DNA of 64,000 nucleotides, taken from contig NZ_CP026304.1 of assembly GCF_003054555.1 (NCBI RefSeq), positions 7,626,001 through 7,690,000 of the forward strand, written 5' to 3'. Each line of letters begins with the position of its first letter. Position 1 is the stretch's first letter. Source of the stretch: Streptomyces lunaelactis (lineage in GTDB: Bacteria; Actinomycetota; Actinomycetes; Streptomycetales; Streptomycetaceae). Below the pieces are notes generated by a model, which searched no databases, was not told where the DNA came from, and saw only the letters and a program-made list of their open reading frames with translations. Both the position numbers and the translations under genes were made by a program. Shown piece after piece: positions 53,323-61,914 of the stretch.

Positions 53323-55487
53323 TGGCGCCGTCGCAGGCGACGGGTTCCGCGACGGACCCGGACAGCCTGGAGGACAGACTCCGGCGGTTCGCGACGATCT
53401 GGAGCCGGGCCATCTTCCCGGTGACGGCCACGTCGTTGACCCGGCCCGAGCTCGAACAGCATCTGCTGCCGCTGGCCCGGCAGTTGAGCGAGTCGCTGCA
53501 CGCGCGTCCCTTCGACCCGCAGGCCGCCCAGCGGATCGGGGCCGCTCTGATGGAGGCCCACTGCACGGACCCCGAAGCGCTCAGCCGCACGCTCGGCGTC
53601 GTCGACGCCTATCTGGTCCTGTACTGCGGCAGCGGCGATCCTGAGCAGACTTCCGAGGAGAGCCGCGCCCGTTGCGCCCGGCTGCAGCACGCGCTGGCCG
53701 CCGGCTTCGCCCACGGGCTGCGCGAGCGGACGCTGGCCGAGCAGGAGTCCATCGCACGCTCCTCGCTGCTGGCCCGCAGCGACGCGGTGCAGGCGCTGCA
53801 CGCCACCGAGGCCCGCTTCCGTGCGGTGTTCGAGGGCGCAGCGATCGGCATCGGGATCGCCGACCTCGACGGCAATGTGCTCGAGGTCAACGAGACCCTG
53901 ACGCGGATGTTCGGCGGGCTCGAGCACCATGTGCGCGGCCGCAAGGTGACCGACTGGGCCCACCCCGAGGACCGGCCGCACGTCTGGCAGTTGTACCGGG
54001 AACTGGTGCGTGGCGAGCGCGACCACTTCCGCGTGGAGAAGCCGTTCTTCCGCAACGACGGCACGGTGCTCTGGACCAATCTGACGGTCTCTCTGCTGCG
54101 GGACCCCGACGGTCGGCCGGAGTACCAACTGGCGCTGATGGAGGACACCACCGAGCGCCGGCTGCTCAATCTGCGGCTGCGCTACGAGGCCACGCACGAC
54201 GCGCTGACCGGACTGCCCAATCGCACGCTCTTCTTCGAACGGCTGGAGAAGGCGCTCTCCGCGGGCGACGGCGCCCGCTTCGGCCTCTGCTACCTCGACC
54301 TCGACGGGTTCAAGGCGATCAACGACAGCCTGGGCCACGCGGCGGGGGACCGGCTGCTGGTGGAGGTCGCGGACCGGCTGCAGAGCTGCGCCACCGCGCC
54401 CGGCGAGATGGTGGCCAGGCTCGGCGGCGACGAGTTTGTGGCGCTGACCACCGGACCCGACACCCAGCGTGAGGTCCACGACCTCGCCGCCCGTATCCTC
54501 GGCGTGCTCGGCTCACCCATCCGTGTGGACGGCCGGGAGTTCACCGTACGCGGGAGCATCGGCATCGTCGAAGGTCCCGCGGGCGAGCGCACCACCGCCG
54601 AGGTGCTGCGCAGCGCCGACATCACCATGTACCGGGCCAAGTCGGCGGGCGGCAACCGCTACGAGCTCGCCGACCCGGAGGCGGACGCGCGCGCCATCAC
54701 CCGGCACGGACTGACCACCGCGCTGCCCGCGGCCCTGGAGCGCGGTGAGTTCTTCATCGAGTACCAGCCGCTGGTGCACCTGGGCGACGGAAGTGTGCAC
54801 GGCGCCGAGGCGCTGGTGCGCTGGTGCCACCCGCAGCACGGCGTCCTTGGCCCGGACCGGTTCATTCCGCTCGCTGAGCACACCGGACTGATCGTGCCGC
54901 TCGGCCGCTGGGTGCTCCAAGAGGCCGTACGCCAGGCCCGGTTCTGGCAGAGACGCCACTCCGACGGCGGCCCGCTGCGGATCAACGTCAACCTCTCGCC
55001 CGCCCAGCTCCACCACCCCGGCCTGGTCGCCGACACGGTCGACGTCCTCGAGCGCTCCGGCCTCGAACCGGGCGCGCTCTGCCTGGAGGTCACCGAGTCC
55101 GCGCTGATCGGCGCCGACGCGGATCTGCTCAAGCCGCTGCGTCAACTCGCCGAGATGGGCGTGGACATAGCTCTCGACGACTTCGGCACGGGCTACTCCA
55201 ACCTCGCCAATCTGCGCCGGCTGCCGGTGAGCGTGCTCAAGCTGGACCGCTCCTTCACCCAGGGCATGCAGCGGCATCCGGCGGACCCCGTCGATCTGAA
55301 GATCGTCGAGGGCATCGTCTCGCTGGCGCACAGCCTGAAGCTGGCGGTGACGGTGGAGGGCGTGGAGACGGGTGCGCAGGCGGAGCAGCTGCGGGAGCTC
55401 GGCTGCGACACCGCACAGGGCTGGTACTACGCCCGCCCGGGCGCGCCCGACCGGATCCACGCGCTGGTGCTGGCGGACGCGGTGTAG
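53319..55487 (+). CDS. rmdA: Soluble PAS-GGDEF-EAL c-di-GMP enzyme (RmdA-like)
   Basis: 722 residues from GTG at 53319 (or ATG at 53322), overlapping the methyltransferase stop. An N-terminal helical region (about 15-150) is followed by a PAS/PAC domain (FRAVFEGAAIGIGIADLDG, NDGTVLWTNLTVSLLRD). The GGDEF domain has LGGDEFVAL and the EAL domain has GAEALVRWCHP and LDDFGTGYSNLANLR. There are no membrane helices. Domain order, size and the lipoprotein/methyltransferase neighbours match RmdA (SCO0928), which degrades c-di-GMP and affects sporulation. The gene name rests on this synteny from memory. Confidence 0.9.
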   Translation: MMAPSQATGSATDPDSLEDRLRRFATIWSRAIFPVTATSLTRPELEQHLLPLARQLSESLHARPFDPQAAQRIGAALMEAHCTDPEALSRTLGVVDAYLVLYCGSGDPEQTSEESRARCARLQHALAAGFAHGLRERTLAEQESIARSSLLARSDAVQALHATEARFRAVFEGAAIGIGIADLDGNVLEVNETLTRMFGGLEHHVRGRKVTDWAHPEDRPHVWQLYRELVRGERDHFRVEKPFFRNDGTVLWTNLTVSLLRDPDGRPEYQLALMEDTTERRLLNLRLRYEATHDALTGLPNRTLFFERLEKALSAGDGARFGLCYLDLDGFKAINDSLGHAAGDRLLVEVADRLQSCATAPGEMVARLGGDEFVALTTGPDTQREVHDLAARILGVLGSPIRVDGREFTVRGSIGIVEGPAGERTTAEVLRSADITMYRAKSAGGNRYELADPEADARAITRHGLTTALPAALERGEFFIEYQPLVHLGDGSVHGAEALVRWCHPQHGVLGPDRFIPLAEHTGLIVPLGRWVLQEAVRQARFWQRRHSDGGPLRINVNLSPAQLHHPGLVADTVDVLERSGLEPGALCLEVTESALIGADADLLKPLRQLAEMGVDIALDDFGTGYSNLANLRRLPVSVLKLDRSFTQGMQRHPADPVDLKIVEGIVSLAHSLKLAVTVEGVETGAQAEQLRELGCDTAQGWYYARPGAPDRIHALVLADAV

Positions 55488-55519
55488 TTTCCCCCGGGCT
55501 CCGCCCCGGACCCCGCGCC

Positions 55520-55581
55520 TCAAACGCCGGCGGGGCTGGATTTTCGGGCGCCCGAAAATCCAGCCCGTCCGGCGATTGAGG
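55520..55581. terminator. Very long hairpin downstream of rmdA
   Basis: GGGCTGGATTTTCGGGC (55533-55549) is followed directly by its perfect inverted copy (55550-55566). The flanks CGCCGG and CCGGCG, and TCAA and TTGA, extend the imperfect pairing to about 55520-55581. It starts 32 bp after the rmdA stop. This hairpin type recurs in Streptomyces intergenic regions and probably terminates rmdA transcription. Confidence 0.8.
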
Positions 55582-55670
55582 ACAACGGCCGAAGGCCGTG
55601 CCCGTCGACGGCGGTCAGCGGGCCGACACTCCCACCCCTGGTGGTCTATGGGCGCGCCTCAGCGTCCCGG

Positions 55671-55916
55671 TGGTGAAGGACCTGGTCGCGACGATGGACG
55701 CGGAGGGAGTTCGGTGTCTGCACTCTGACCGGCGAGTGCGCCACGGCCTGCCCCAAAGGCATCCCGCTGCCGTCGATCTCGGCGATGAACAAGGAGTGGC
55801 TGCGCGCGACGCGCAAGGCCGGCGCTGAGAAGGCTGTTGAGAATGCTGATGAGGCTGGGGCCATGAGAATCAGGACAGCTTTCCGGTGTGAGGACGCGCA
55901 CGTCTTCCCGACCTGA
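55671..55916 (+). pseudogene. C-terminal remnant of a succinate dehydrogenase iron-sulfur subunit (SdhB)
   Basis: One frame reads VVKDLVATMDAEG up to 55708. After one extra base at 55709 the next frame continues FGVCTLTGECATACPKGIPL, then SAMNKEWLRATRKAGAEKA, ending at TGA 55914-55916. The CTxxGEC/CPKGI cysteine pattern is the second iron-sulfur cluster region of SdhB. Only about 60-80 codons survive and they are frameshifted, with no upstream domain. It is a decayed gene fragment between rmdA and melC1. Confidence 0.8.
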
Positions 55917-56161
55917 GCAACAAACTCTTCACTCAACTGTCACATCCACCGCAGAATTTACGTCTGCAGCAGCAGCGGGACGCACGGACAGCAAGATCAC
56001 TCTTGTTCAACGCTGCACTGTCTATCGCGACATGTCCGCATAGCAGCCAACCAAATCCCGGAGATTTCGCCGGAGTTCGGGTGAGCCGATAGGTATGGCC
56101 AGGTCACGGGCGCCGACCACGCCCGTGACCTGCCGAACCACTGCCATCTCTGGGGGTTGCC
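55917..56161. promoter_or_regulatory. Leader of the melC operon
   Basis: 245 bp before melC1 with no gene. It is less GC-rich than its surroundings around 55915-56060 (AACAAACTCTTCACTC, AAGATCACTCTTGTTCAACG), which fits a promoter region. I could not assign specific boxes. Confidence 0.35.
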
Positions 56162-56551
56162 ATGCCTGAACTCACCCGCCGACGCGCCCTGGGCGCCGCC
56201 GCAGGAGCGGCCGCCGCTCTCGCCGTAGCGGGCACCGCCGCCGCCGCGGCCGCCGCACGGAAGGAACACACCGCAGCCGATCCCGCGTCGTTCGACGAGG
56301 TCTACAAGGGTCGCCGTATACAAGGCACGCCGTCGCACGGCGGCGGACATCACGGCGGCCACGGTGGGGGACACGGTGGCGGCTACTCCGTGCACATAGA
56401 CGGCGAAGAGCTGCATGTGATGCGCAACGCCGACGGCACCTGGATCAGCGTCGTCAACCACTACGAGCCGTTCGCCACGCCCCGCGCGGTGGCCCGCGCC
56501 GCCGTCGCCGAACTCCAGGGCGCCGACCTCGTCCCGCTCGTCACCGTCTGA
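56162..56551 (+). CDS. melC1: Tyrosinase copper chaperone MelC1
   Basis: 129 residues with a twin-arginine signal peptide ([20 protein letters not shown]). A histidine/glycine-rich stretch ([17 protein letters not shown]) follows, then the conserved core [20 protein letters not shown] and [18 protein letters not shown]. MelC1 binds MelC2, delivers its copper and carries it through the Tat system. The His-rich run is consistent with copper delivery. melC2 follows 15 bp downstream. Confidence 0.95.
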   Translation: MPELTRRRALGAAAGAAAALAVAGTAAAAAAARKEHTAADPASFDEVYKGRRIQGTPSHGGGHHGGHGGGHGGGYSVHIDGEELHVMRNADGTWISVVNHYEPFATPRAVARAAVAELQGADLVPLVTV

Positions 56552-56566
56552 TCCCGGAGCACCGTC

Positions 56567-57391
56567 ATGACCGTACGCAAGAACCAGGCCCAGCTGACTT
56601 CAACCGAGAAGCGGCGCTTCGTCGACGCGCTGCTCGAGCTCAAGCGCACCGGGCAGTACGACACATTCGTCACCACCCACAACGCCTTCATCATGAGCGA
56701 CACCGACAACGGGGACCGGGTCGGCCACCGCTCCCCGTCCTTCCTCCCCTGGCACCGCCGATTCCTCATACAGTTCGAGCAGCAGCTCCAGGCCGTGGAT
56801 CCCGACGTGGCGCTGCCGTACTGGGACTGGACGGCGGACCGCACCGCCGCCTCCTCGCTCTGGGCGGCGGACTTCCTCGGCGGTACAGGCCGCAGCAGGG
56901 ACGGCCAGGTGATGGACGGCCCCTTCTCGGCGGCCTCCGGCAGCTGGCCGGTCAATGTAGGGGTCGACGGGCGCACCTATCTGCGGCGGGCCCTCGGCGC
57001 CGGCGGGCGACAGCTGCCGACCCGGGCCGAGACCGACTCCGTACTCGCCATGTCCACCTATGACGCGCCGCCGTGGAACAGCGCGTCGGACGGCTTCCGC
57101 AACCACCTGGAAGGCTGGCGCGGCGTCAATCTGCACAATCGGGTGCATGTCTGGGTGGGCGGCCAGATGGCCACCGGTGTCTCCCCGAACGATCCGGTGT
57201 TCTGGCTGCACCATGCCTTCATCGACCGGCTCTGGGCGCAGTGGCAGGCCCGCCACCCCGGCTCGCCCTACCTCCCGGCCGCCGGCACCCCGGACGTCGT
57301 CGACCTGCGCGACACCATGCGCCCGTGGAACGACGTGACCCCCGCGGACATGCTCGACCACACCCGCCACTACACCTACGACGCGGCCTAG
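56567..57391 (+). CDS. melC2: Tyrosinase MelC2
   Basis: 274 residues. The six copper-ligand histidines are in VTTHNAF, RSPSFLPWHRRFLIQF (with GHRSPS), NLHNRVHVWVGG and DPVFWLHHAFIDRLW. It oxidises tyrosine to dopaquinone for melanin. It has no signal peptide of its own and depends on MelC1 for export. Length is typical. Its stop overlaps the end of a convergent uvrA fragment by 4 bp. Confidence 0.96.
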   Translation: MTVRKNQAQLTSTEKRRFVDALLELKRTGQYDTFVTTHNAFIMSDTDNGDRVGHRSPSFLPWHRRFLIQFEQQLQAVDPDVALPYWDWTADRTAASSLWAADFLGGTGRSRDGQVMDGPFSAASGSWPVNVGVDGRTYLRRALGAGGRQLPTRAETDSVLAMSTYDAPPWNSASDGFRNHLEGWRGVNLHNRVHVWVGGQMATGVSPNDPVFWLHHAFIDRLWAQWQARHPGSPYLPAAGTPDVVDLRDTMRPWNDVTPADMLDHTRHYTYDAA

Positions 57392-57896
57392 AGGCCGAGG
57401 GACCTCGCCAGATACGGCGCCGTGCGGCTCCCGGCCGCCGACGCCACATCCGGCGGGGTACCGGCGGCGACGATACGACCGCCCTCGTCGCCGCCCCCGG
57501 GCCCCAGGTCGACGACCCAGTCCGCGCCCGCGACCACATCCATGTCGTGCTCGACGAGCACCACCGAGTGGCCCGCGTCGACCAGACCGTTCAACTGCCG
57601 CATCAACACCTCGACATCGGCGGGATGCAGCCCGGTCGTCGGCTCGTCCAGGACATAGAGGGTGTGGTCGCGGCGCAGCCGCTGCAGCTCGGAGGCGAGC
57701 TTGATGCGCTGGGCCTCGCCGCCGGAGAGCTCGGTCGCGGGCTGGCCGAGACGCAGATAGCCGAGCCCCACATCAAGCAGGGCGCGGAGGCTGCGTACGG
57801 CGGCGGGGACACCGTCGAAGAAGTCCGCGGCGGCTTCGACGGTCAGATCAAGCACCTCGGCGATGCTCAGCCCCTGGTAACGGACGCCGAGCGTTA
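57388..57896 (-). pseudogene. C-terminal fragment of a UvrA-type ABC excinuclease
   Basis: About 170 codons match the UvrA C-terminus: YQGLSIAEVLDLTVEAAADFF, VGLGYLRLGQPATELSGGEA (ABC signature), YVLDEPTTGLHPADVEVLMR (Walker B) and SVVLVEHDMDVVAGADWVVD. The N-terminal ABC domain, zinc fingers and Walker A of the second ABC are absent. The open frame runs on to 58110 but that part has no UvrA character. UvrA proteins are 750-1000 residues, so this is a truncated remnant. It abuts melC2 on one side and a DUF6461-type gene on the other. Confidence 0.87.
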
Positions 57897-58091
57897 CTGG
57901 CGCAGAGCACTTGTTCCGTGAGTGCGGTATTCCTGGCTGGCCTCGGGCGCACGGACAGGCAGCGGGCAGCGCCTGAGCGCTGGTTCGGGAGGCGTTCGCC
58001 AGCCGCAGCCGACGCGGAATGTGTACGGGCTGCGACAGCACCGAGCCTGATTCACGGGCCCTTGTCAGTGGTGGCAAGCAGACTGTGGTGC

Positions 58092-58895
58092 ATGACTTCG
58101 GTAACCGCACATGACTACGCCTGGATACGTTCCTCCCCGTTGTTCCGCCACGCGCTGGAGACCGGGTACACCCTGACCCTGGTGCGGGGCGTCACCCCGG
58201 TGGATGTGCTACGGGTGATGGAGGCGGAGCCGCAGGGCACGTGCACAGGGGCGGACGCGCTGATCGAGCGGCAGGAGGAACTGCTTGACGCGACGGACTA
58301 CTGGGACGAGTCCTTCATCTCGGGTGCGTTCACCGTGCCAGGCGTCGGCGGCGACTGGACGCTTGTCCTGCACTTCGACGGTGGCGTGGGGATGCGGCCA
58401 CGCTTTCTGGAGGCCTTGTCGGCAGGCGGGCGTGCCGTGGTGCACTCCAGCAACGGAGGCAAACCCATCCACCTGTTCCACTGGTACGAGGACGGGGAGC
58501 TTCGGACCACCTTCGAGTGGCCCACGGCCAGGGACGGCAGCACCCCCGACGCTCTCAACTCGGTGATGCGTGAGGTCGGTTTCGATCTCTCCGACGACGA
58601 GGGCGACACTGGCGCGCGAGTCGACACCAAGGCGGTGGTCCTCGCCCTCGCCGAGCGGCTGACCGGTGTGCGGGTGACGGAGGAACTGCTCCGGGATGCC
58701 GAGTACCACCTCGGGCACCTGCCCGAGGAGCCCGCCGAGGAGTGGACCGGCATCGTCATCGACATCACCGACGCCCACGGGGAACGCCTCTACAAGGAAG
58801 TCACACGCGAGGAGGTCGAGGCCGCCGTGGCGCGCGCCCGCGCCGAGTCCGCGGAACCGATTGTCATCCTCGGGCCCTCGTCACCCGCTCCCTGA
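58092..58895 (+). CDS. DUF6461-type hypothetical protein
   Basis: 267 residues from ATG at 58092. Features seen: SPLFRHALETGYTLTLVRGV, PVDVLRVMEAEPQGTCTGAD, GGDWTLVLHFDGGVGMRPRF, KPIHLFHWYEDGELRTTFEW and DALNSVMREVGFDL. These match my recollection of DUF6461 proteins, common single-gene features of Streptomyces with no known function. There is no signal peptide or membrane helix. The ribosome-binding site is weak. Confidence 0.72.
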   Translation: MTSVTAHDYAWIRSSPLFRHALETGYTLTLVRGVTPVDVLRVMEAEPQGTCTGADALIERQEELLDATDYWDESFISGAFTVPGVGGDWTLVLHFDGGVGMRPRFLEALSAGGRAVVHSSNGGKPIHLFHWYEDGELRTTFEWPTARDGSTPDALNSVMREVGFDLSDDEGDTGARVDTKAVVLALAERLTGVRVTEELLRDAEYHLGHLPEEPAEEWTGIVIDITDAHGERLYKEVTREEVEAAVARARAESAEPIVILGPSSPAP

Positions 58896-59113
58896 CCCTC
58901 TCAAAACCACTCGTCTGTGAGCCCGTGGATTGGGCACCTGGGTTGTCGTTGCGACGGATCGCGACGCTCGGCGCCCTCGGGATACTCGCCCGCCCGCGAG
59001 AACAGCATCCGCAGCGAATTGGAGTCCTCGGACGCGGACATACGAGTCGTGGGGGCTGTGCATAGCGGACGATTCTAGGTTCTGTCCGGACACGCCCTGC
59101 GCGTCCGCGCTGG
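58896..59113. other. Intergenic region without a confident gene
   Basis: 218 bp between convergent genes. A minus-strand open frame of 46 codons (59041 to 58901, containing SLRMLFSRAGEYPEGAERRD) has some coding look but no ribosome-binding site and may be a fragment. The right end, GTCCGGACACGCCCT at about 59084-59098, resembles the edge of the dispersed repeat seen at 46644 and 60300. Confidence 0.3.
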
Positions 59114-60139
59114 TCAGACCTGCGCGGCGGGCGGGGTCAGCCCCGCGATCCGGGCGAGCCGGCGGAAGGAGTCCAGCAGGGCTTCACGGTCGTACGTACT
59201 CGTCGTGACCAGCACCTCGTCGGCGGCGCTGTCCTTCACCACAGCCTCCAGCGCGTCCGTGACCTGCTCTTCGGTGCCCGCGATGTGGCCGGTCAGCCCG
59301 GACTCGTAGAACTCGCGCTCCTTCGCCGTCATCGCCAGGGCCTCGATGCGCTCGGGCGGGGCGAGTGGCGGGAACACGCCGTGCGTACGCGAGTAGGCCA
59401 TGGACCAGGCCTCCGGCATGAGCAGCCGGTGGGCCTCCGCCTCCGTGGCGGCGACCGCGACCGTGCCCGAGACGACCACATAGGGCCGCTCGGACCAGGT
59501 GGACGGCCGGAAGTCCTGCCGGTAGCGGTCGACGGCGGCCAGCATCCTGTCGCGGCCCCGGATGTCGCCGATGACCAGCGGCAGCCCGGCCTCGGCAGCG
59601 ATCGTCGCTCCTTCGCCGGTGGCCAGGAGATACGGCGGGACGCGCAGGCCCTCCGCCGGGCGGGCGTGGACCTGCGGATGCGCCCTCTGCCCGCCTGTGA
59701 ACCAGCCGAGGAGCTCGTCGAGCTGCGCGGCGAAGTCCACGGCGTCCTGCTTGTCCCGGCCCAGCGCCTTGCGTATCCCGTCGGTGAAGCCGACCGAGCG
59801 GCCGAGCCCCATGTCGATCCGGCCGGGGAAGAGCGACTCCAGCACCCCGAACTGCTCCGCCACGACCAGCGGTTGATGGTTCGGCAGCATCACACCGCCC
59901 GTACCGACCCGGATCGTCGAGGTCGCGGCGGCGACGGCCGCGGCGAGGACGGTCGGCGCGGAGCCCGCCGCTCCCGGCACGCTGTGGTGCTCGGAGACCC
60001 AGAAGCGGTGATAGCCGAGCGCCTCCAGCTCCTGGGCGAGACGCACGGTGCCGCGCAGGGCCTCGGGCCCGTCGTGCCCCTCGCGGGTGCGGGAACGGTC
60101 GAGTACGGAGATCCGGGTCGATTCGATCAATGCGCTCAC
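59114..60139 (-). CDS. Luciferase-like (LLM) flavin-dependent oxidoreductase
   Basis: 341 residues from GTG at 60139 (MSALIESTRISVLDRSRTRE). Landmarks are ELEALGYHRFWVSEHHSVPG, VGTGGVMLPNHQPLVVAEQF, GLGRSVGFTDG, GTVAVAATEAEAHRLL and HIAGTEEQVTDALEAV, typical of bacterial LLM proteins of the MsnO8-like group. It would use reduced FMN or F420. The truncated dispersed repeat begins 38 bp upstream of this start, so the native promoter may have been altered. The ribosome-binding site is weak. Confidence 0.88.
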   Translation of the reverse strand: MSALIESTRISVLDRSRTREGHDGPEALRGTVRLAQELEALGYHRFWVSEHHSVPGAAGSAPTVLAAAVAAATSTIRVGTGGVMLPNHQPLVVAEQFGVLESLFPGRIDMGLGRSVGFTDGIRKALGRDKQDAVDFAAQLDELLGWFTGGQRAHPQVHARPAEGLRVPPYLLATGEGATIAAEAGLPLVIGDIRGRDRMLAAVDRYRQDFRPSTWSERPYVVVSGTVAVAATEAEAHRLLMPEAWSMAYSRTHGVFPPLAPPERIEALAMTAKEREFYESGLTGHIAGTEEQVTDALEAVVKDSAADEVLVTTSTYDREALLDSFRRLARIAGLTPPAAQV

Positions 60140-60176
60140 GTCTGCTTCAACGTCAGCACCGCGCGAGGATTCCCCA

Positions 60177-60300
60177 GGTCTGGCGTGGTGCGTCGCAAGG
60201 CGGCGGAAAGAGCCGACGCGGAGAGTCGGCGACTGACGACAACGCAGCGAGGCGCCGTGCCAGGGCACGCGAGCCCGGCACGATCCGAAAGACACGCCCT
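60177..60300. repeat. Second copy of the MITE-like repeat, truncated and inverted
   Basis: The reverse complement of this stretch matches 46644-46805 from its left end for about 124 bp at roughly 90 percent by eye. It ends at 60300 with the terminal sequence AAAGACACGCCCT. The other terminus is missing: similarity stops near GGTCTGG at 60177. It lies between the divergent LLM oxidoreductase and HAD phosphatase genes. Confidence 0.8.
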
Positions 60301-60311
60301 AGGCTGGGGGC

Positions 60312-60803
60312 GTGACGCGAAACAGCAGGCCACTGGCCATATTCGACCTGGACGGGACACTCGCCGACTCCGGACACCGACAGCACTTCCTGGAGCGCAA
60401 GCCGCGTGACTGGGACGCCTTCTTCGCCGCGGCTCCCGAGGACCCGCCGCTGGCGAAGGGCGTCGAGCTGTGCCTCACGGCGGCCGAGGCGTGCGAGGTC
60501 ATGTACCTCACGGGCAGGCCGGAGCGGTGCCGCAGGGACACCCTGGCCTGGCTGGCCGAACAGGACCTCCCCGCGGGCAAGGTGTTCATGCGGCGCAACG
60601 ACGACCGCCGGCCCGCCCGCACCACCAAGCTGGAGATCCTGCGGCGGCTGGGCCGGGACCGCGAGATCCGGATGCTGGTGGACGACGACGAGCTGGTGTG
60701 CGACGAGGCCGAGCGGGCCGGCTTCCCGGTCGTACGGGCCCGGTGGGCGGCCGGTACGACCGAGGCGCTGAAGGACGCGCAGGAGCGGGAGGGCCGTACC
60801 TGA
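60312..60803 (+). CDS. HAD-superfamily phosphatase domain protein
   Basis: 163 residues. Motif I is LAIFDLDGTLADSGHRQHFL (DxDGT), motif II VMYLTGRPERCRRDTLAWL, and the acidic motif is MLVDDDELVCDEAERAGFPV. The layout resembles the phosphatase domain of bacterial Pnkp or the AphA-type hydrolases. It starts at 60312 right after the repeat element. Substrate unknown. Confidence in the fold is high and in the substrate low. Confidence 0.87.
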   Translation: MTRNSRPLAIFDLDGTLADSGHRQHFLERKPRDWDAFFAAAPEDPPLAKGVELCLTAAEACEVMYLTGRPERCRRDTLAWLAEQDLPAGKVFMRRNDDRRPARTTKLEILRRLGRDREIRMLVDDDELVCDEAERAGFPVVRARWAAGTTEALKDAQEREGRT

Positions 60804-60824
60804 TCCCGGCACTCCTCAGGAGGG

Positions 60825-60886
60825 TCGCCGACGGGCTCAGTCGCCGCCCTGCCCGCTCGCCGACGGGCTCGGTCGCCGCCCTGCTC
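60825..60886. repeat. Two tandem copies of a ~31-bp repeat
   Basis: TCGCCGACGGGCTCAGTCGC and CGCCCTGCCCGC (60825-60856) are repeated with few changes at 60857-60886. The unit falls in the gap between the HAD gene and the end of the dodecin gene. It is probably a small local duplication. Confidence 0.5.
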
Positions 60887-61100
60887 AGTCGCCGTCCTCG
60901 AGGCGGAAGCCGACCTTGAGGCCGACCTGGTAGTGCTGGATCTGCCCGTCGACGATCTGGCCGCGGACCTGGGTCATCTCGAACCAGTCGAGTCCCCGCA
61001 GGGTCTGGGCCGCACGGGTGATGCCGTTCTGGATGGCCTGGTCGACGCCCTCCGGTGAGGTGCCGACGATCTCGGTGACCCGGTAGGTGTGATTCGTCAT
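60885..61100 (-). CDS. Dodecin (flavin-binding small protein)
   Basis: 71 residues. The family core is TYRVTEIVGTSPEGVDQAIQ, LRGLDWFEMTQVRGQIVDGQ and HYQVGLKVGFRLED; the Trp in DWFEM stacks on the flavin in dodecins. Dodecins form dodecamers that store or buffer flavin or CoA. ATG at 61100 has GAGGAG 10 nt upstream and lies 25 bp after the GntR stop, so the two are probably co-transcribed. Confidence 0.92.
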   Translation of the reverse strand: MTNHTYRVTEIVGTSPEGVDQAIQNGITRAAQTLRGLDWFEMTQVRGQIVDGQIQHYQVGLKVGFRLEDGD

Positions 61101-61125
61101 GGGTGGCGCACTCCTCTCGATACGT

Positions 61126-61914
61126 TCACTCAACGGTGCCCCACCAGGACGCGCTGCGCGAGGCGTCGGGCGCCGGACGGTCGTCCCCGGCGGGCCCCAG
61201 GGCCAGCCGGGAGACGATGCGGTAGCGGTCGCCGCGGTAGAGGGAGCGCACGTACTCCACCGGACGGCCGGCGCTGTCCGAGGTGACACGGTCGAAGAGC
61301 AGGGCAGGGGAGAGTTCCGGGACGCCGAGCAGCTGCGCCTCGCCCTCGCTGAGCACGGTCGGCTCGATCGACTGCACGGCCCGGGCGGTCGTGACCCGGC
61401 GCTCCTTGTGCAGATAGGCGTAGAAGCCCGTCTCCATCTGCTCCGGGGTGAGCCCCGGCACGAGGTCGGCGGGGATGTGCAGATACTCCAGCGCGATGGC
61501 CGCACCGTCGACCAGCCGCAGCCGGGCCACGTACACCAGCTCGGCGGCGGGGGAAACGTTCAGCTTGCGGCCGACGCGGGCGCCGGCGGTGACGGCACGG
61601 AATTCAAGCACCCGGCTTGTCCAGGAGCCCGGGGCGTGCGGGGCCGTGGCCGGGCGGCTCTCGGCGACGAGTTCCTGGGTGATCTTGGCGGGGGCGACGA
61701 ACATGCCGCGGCCGTGTTCGCGTACGAGTCGTCCGGTGGCGACGAGTTCGTCGACGGCGGCGCGCAAGGTGGGGCGGGACACGCCGAGTTGGGCGCTGAG
61801 GGTGCGCTCGGAGGGGATCGCGTCCCCGGGACGCCGGTCCTCGACCAGGGCGAGCAGATGCGCGCGCACCCGCTCCCGCTTGAGCACCGCTCTGGGTGAG
61901 CGGTTGTCGTGCAT
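61126..61914 (-). CDS. GntR-family (HutC/UTRA type) transcriptional regulator
   Basis: 262 residues from ATG at 61914 with GGGGAGG 5 nt upstream. The N-terminal winged helix has LALVEDRRPGDAIPSERTLS and SRPTLRAAVDELVATGRLVR; the UTRA domain follows (RVLEFRAVTAGARVGRKLNV, VYVARLRLVDGAAIALEYLH, VEYVRSLYRGDRYRIVSRL). HutC-type regulators respond to sugars or amino-sugars. The dodecin gene follows in the same transcript. The effector is unknown. Confidence 0.92.
   Translation of the reverse strand: MHDNRSPRAVLKRERVRAHLLALVEDRRPGDAIPSERTLSAQLGVSRPTLRAAVDELVATGRLVREHGRGMFVAPAKITQELVAESRPATAPHAPGSWTSRVLEFRAVTAGARVGRKLNVSPAAELVYVARLRLVDGAAIALEYLHIPADLVPGLTPEQMETGFYAYLHKERRVTTARAVQSIEPTVLSEGEAQLLGVPELSPALLFDRVTSDSAGRPVEYVRSLYRGDRYRIVSRLALGPAGDDRPAPDASRSASWWGTVE

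Noticed and set aside
58901..59041. A 46-codon minus-strand frame with some coding look (SLRMLFSRAGEYPEGAERRD).
   Set aside because: No ribosome-binding site and no recognised family; it could be a fragment. Left out of the gene list and mentioned only under the intergenic region.
60825..60886. Tandem 31-bp repeat as a possible regulatory array.
   Set aside because: Only two units and no link to a promoter; it is probably a local duplication between two gene 3' ends.
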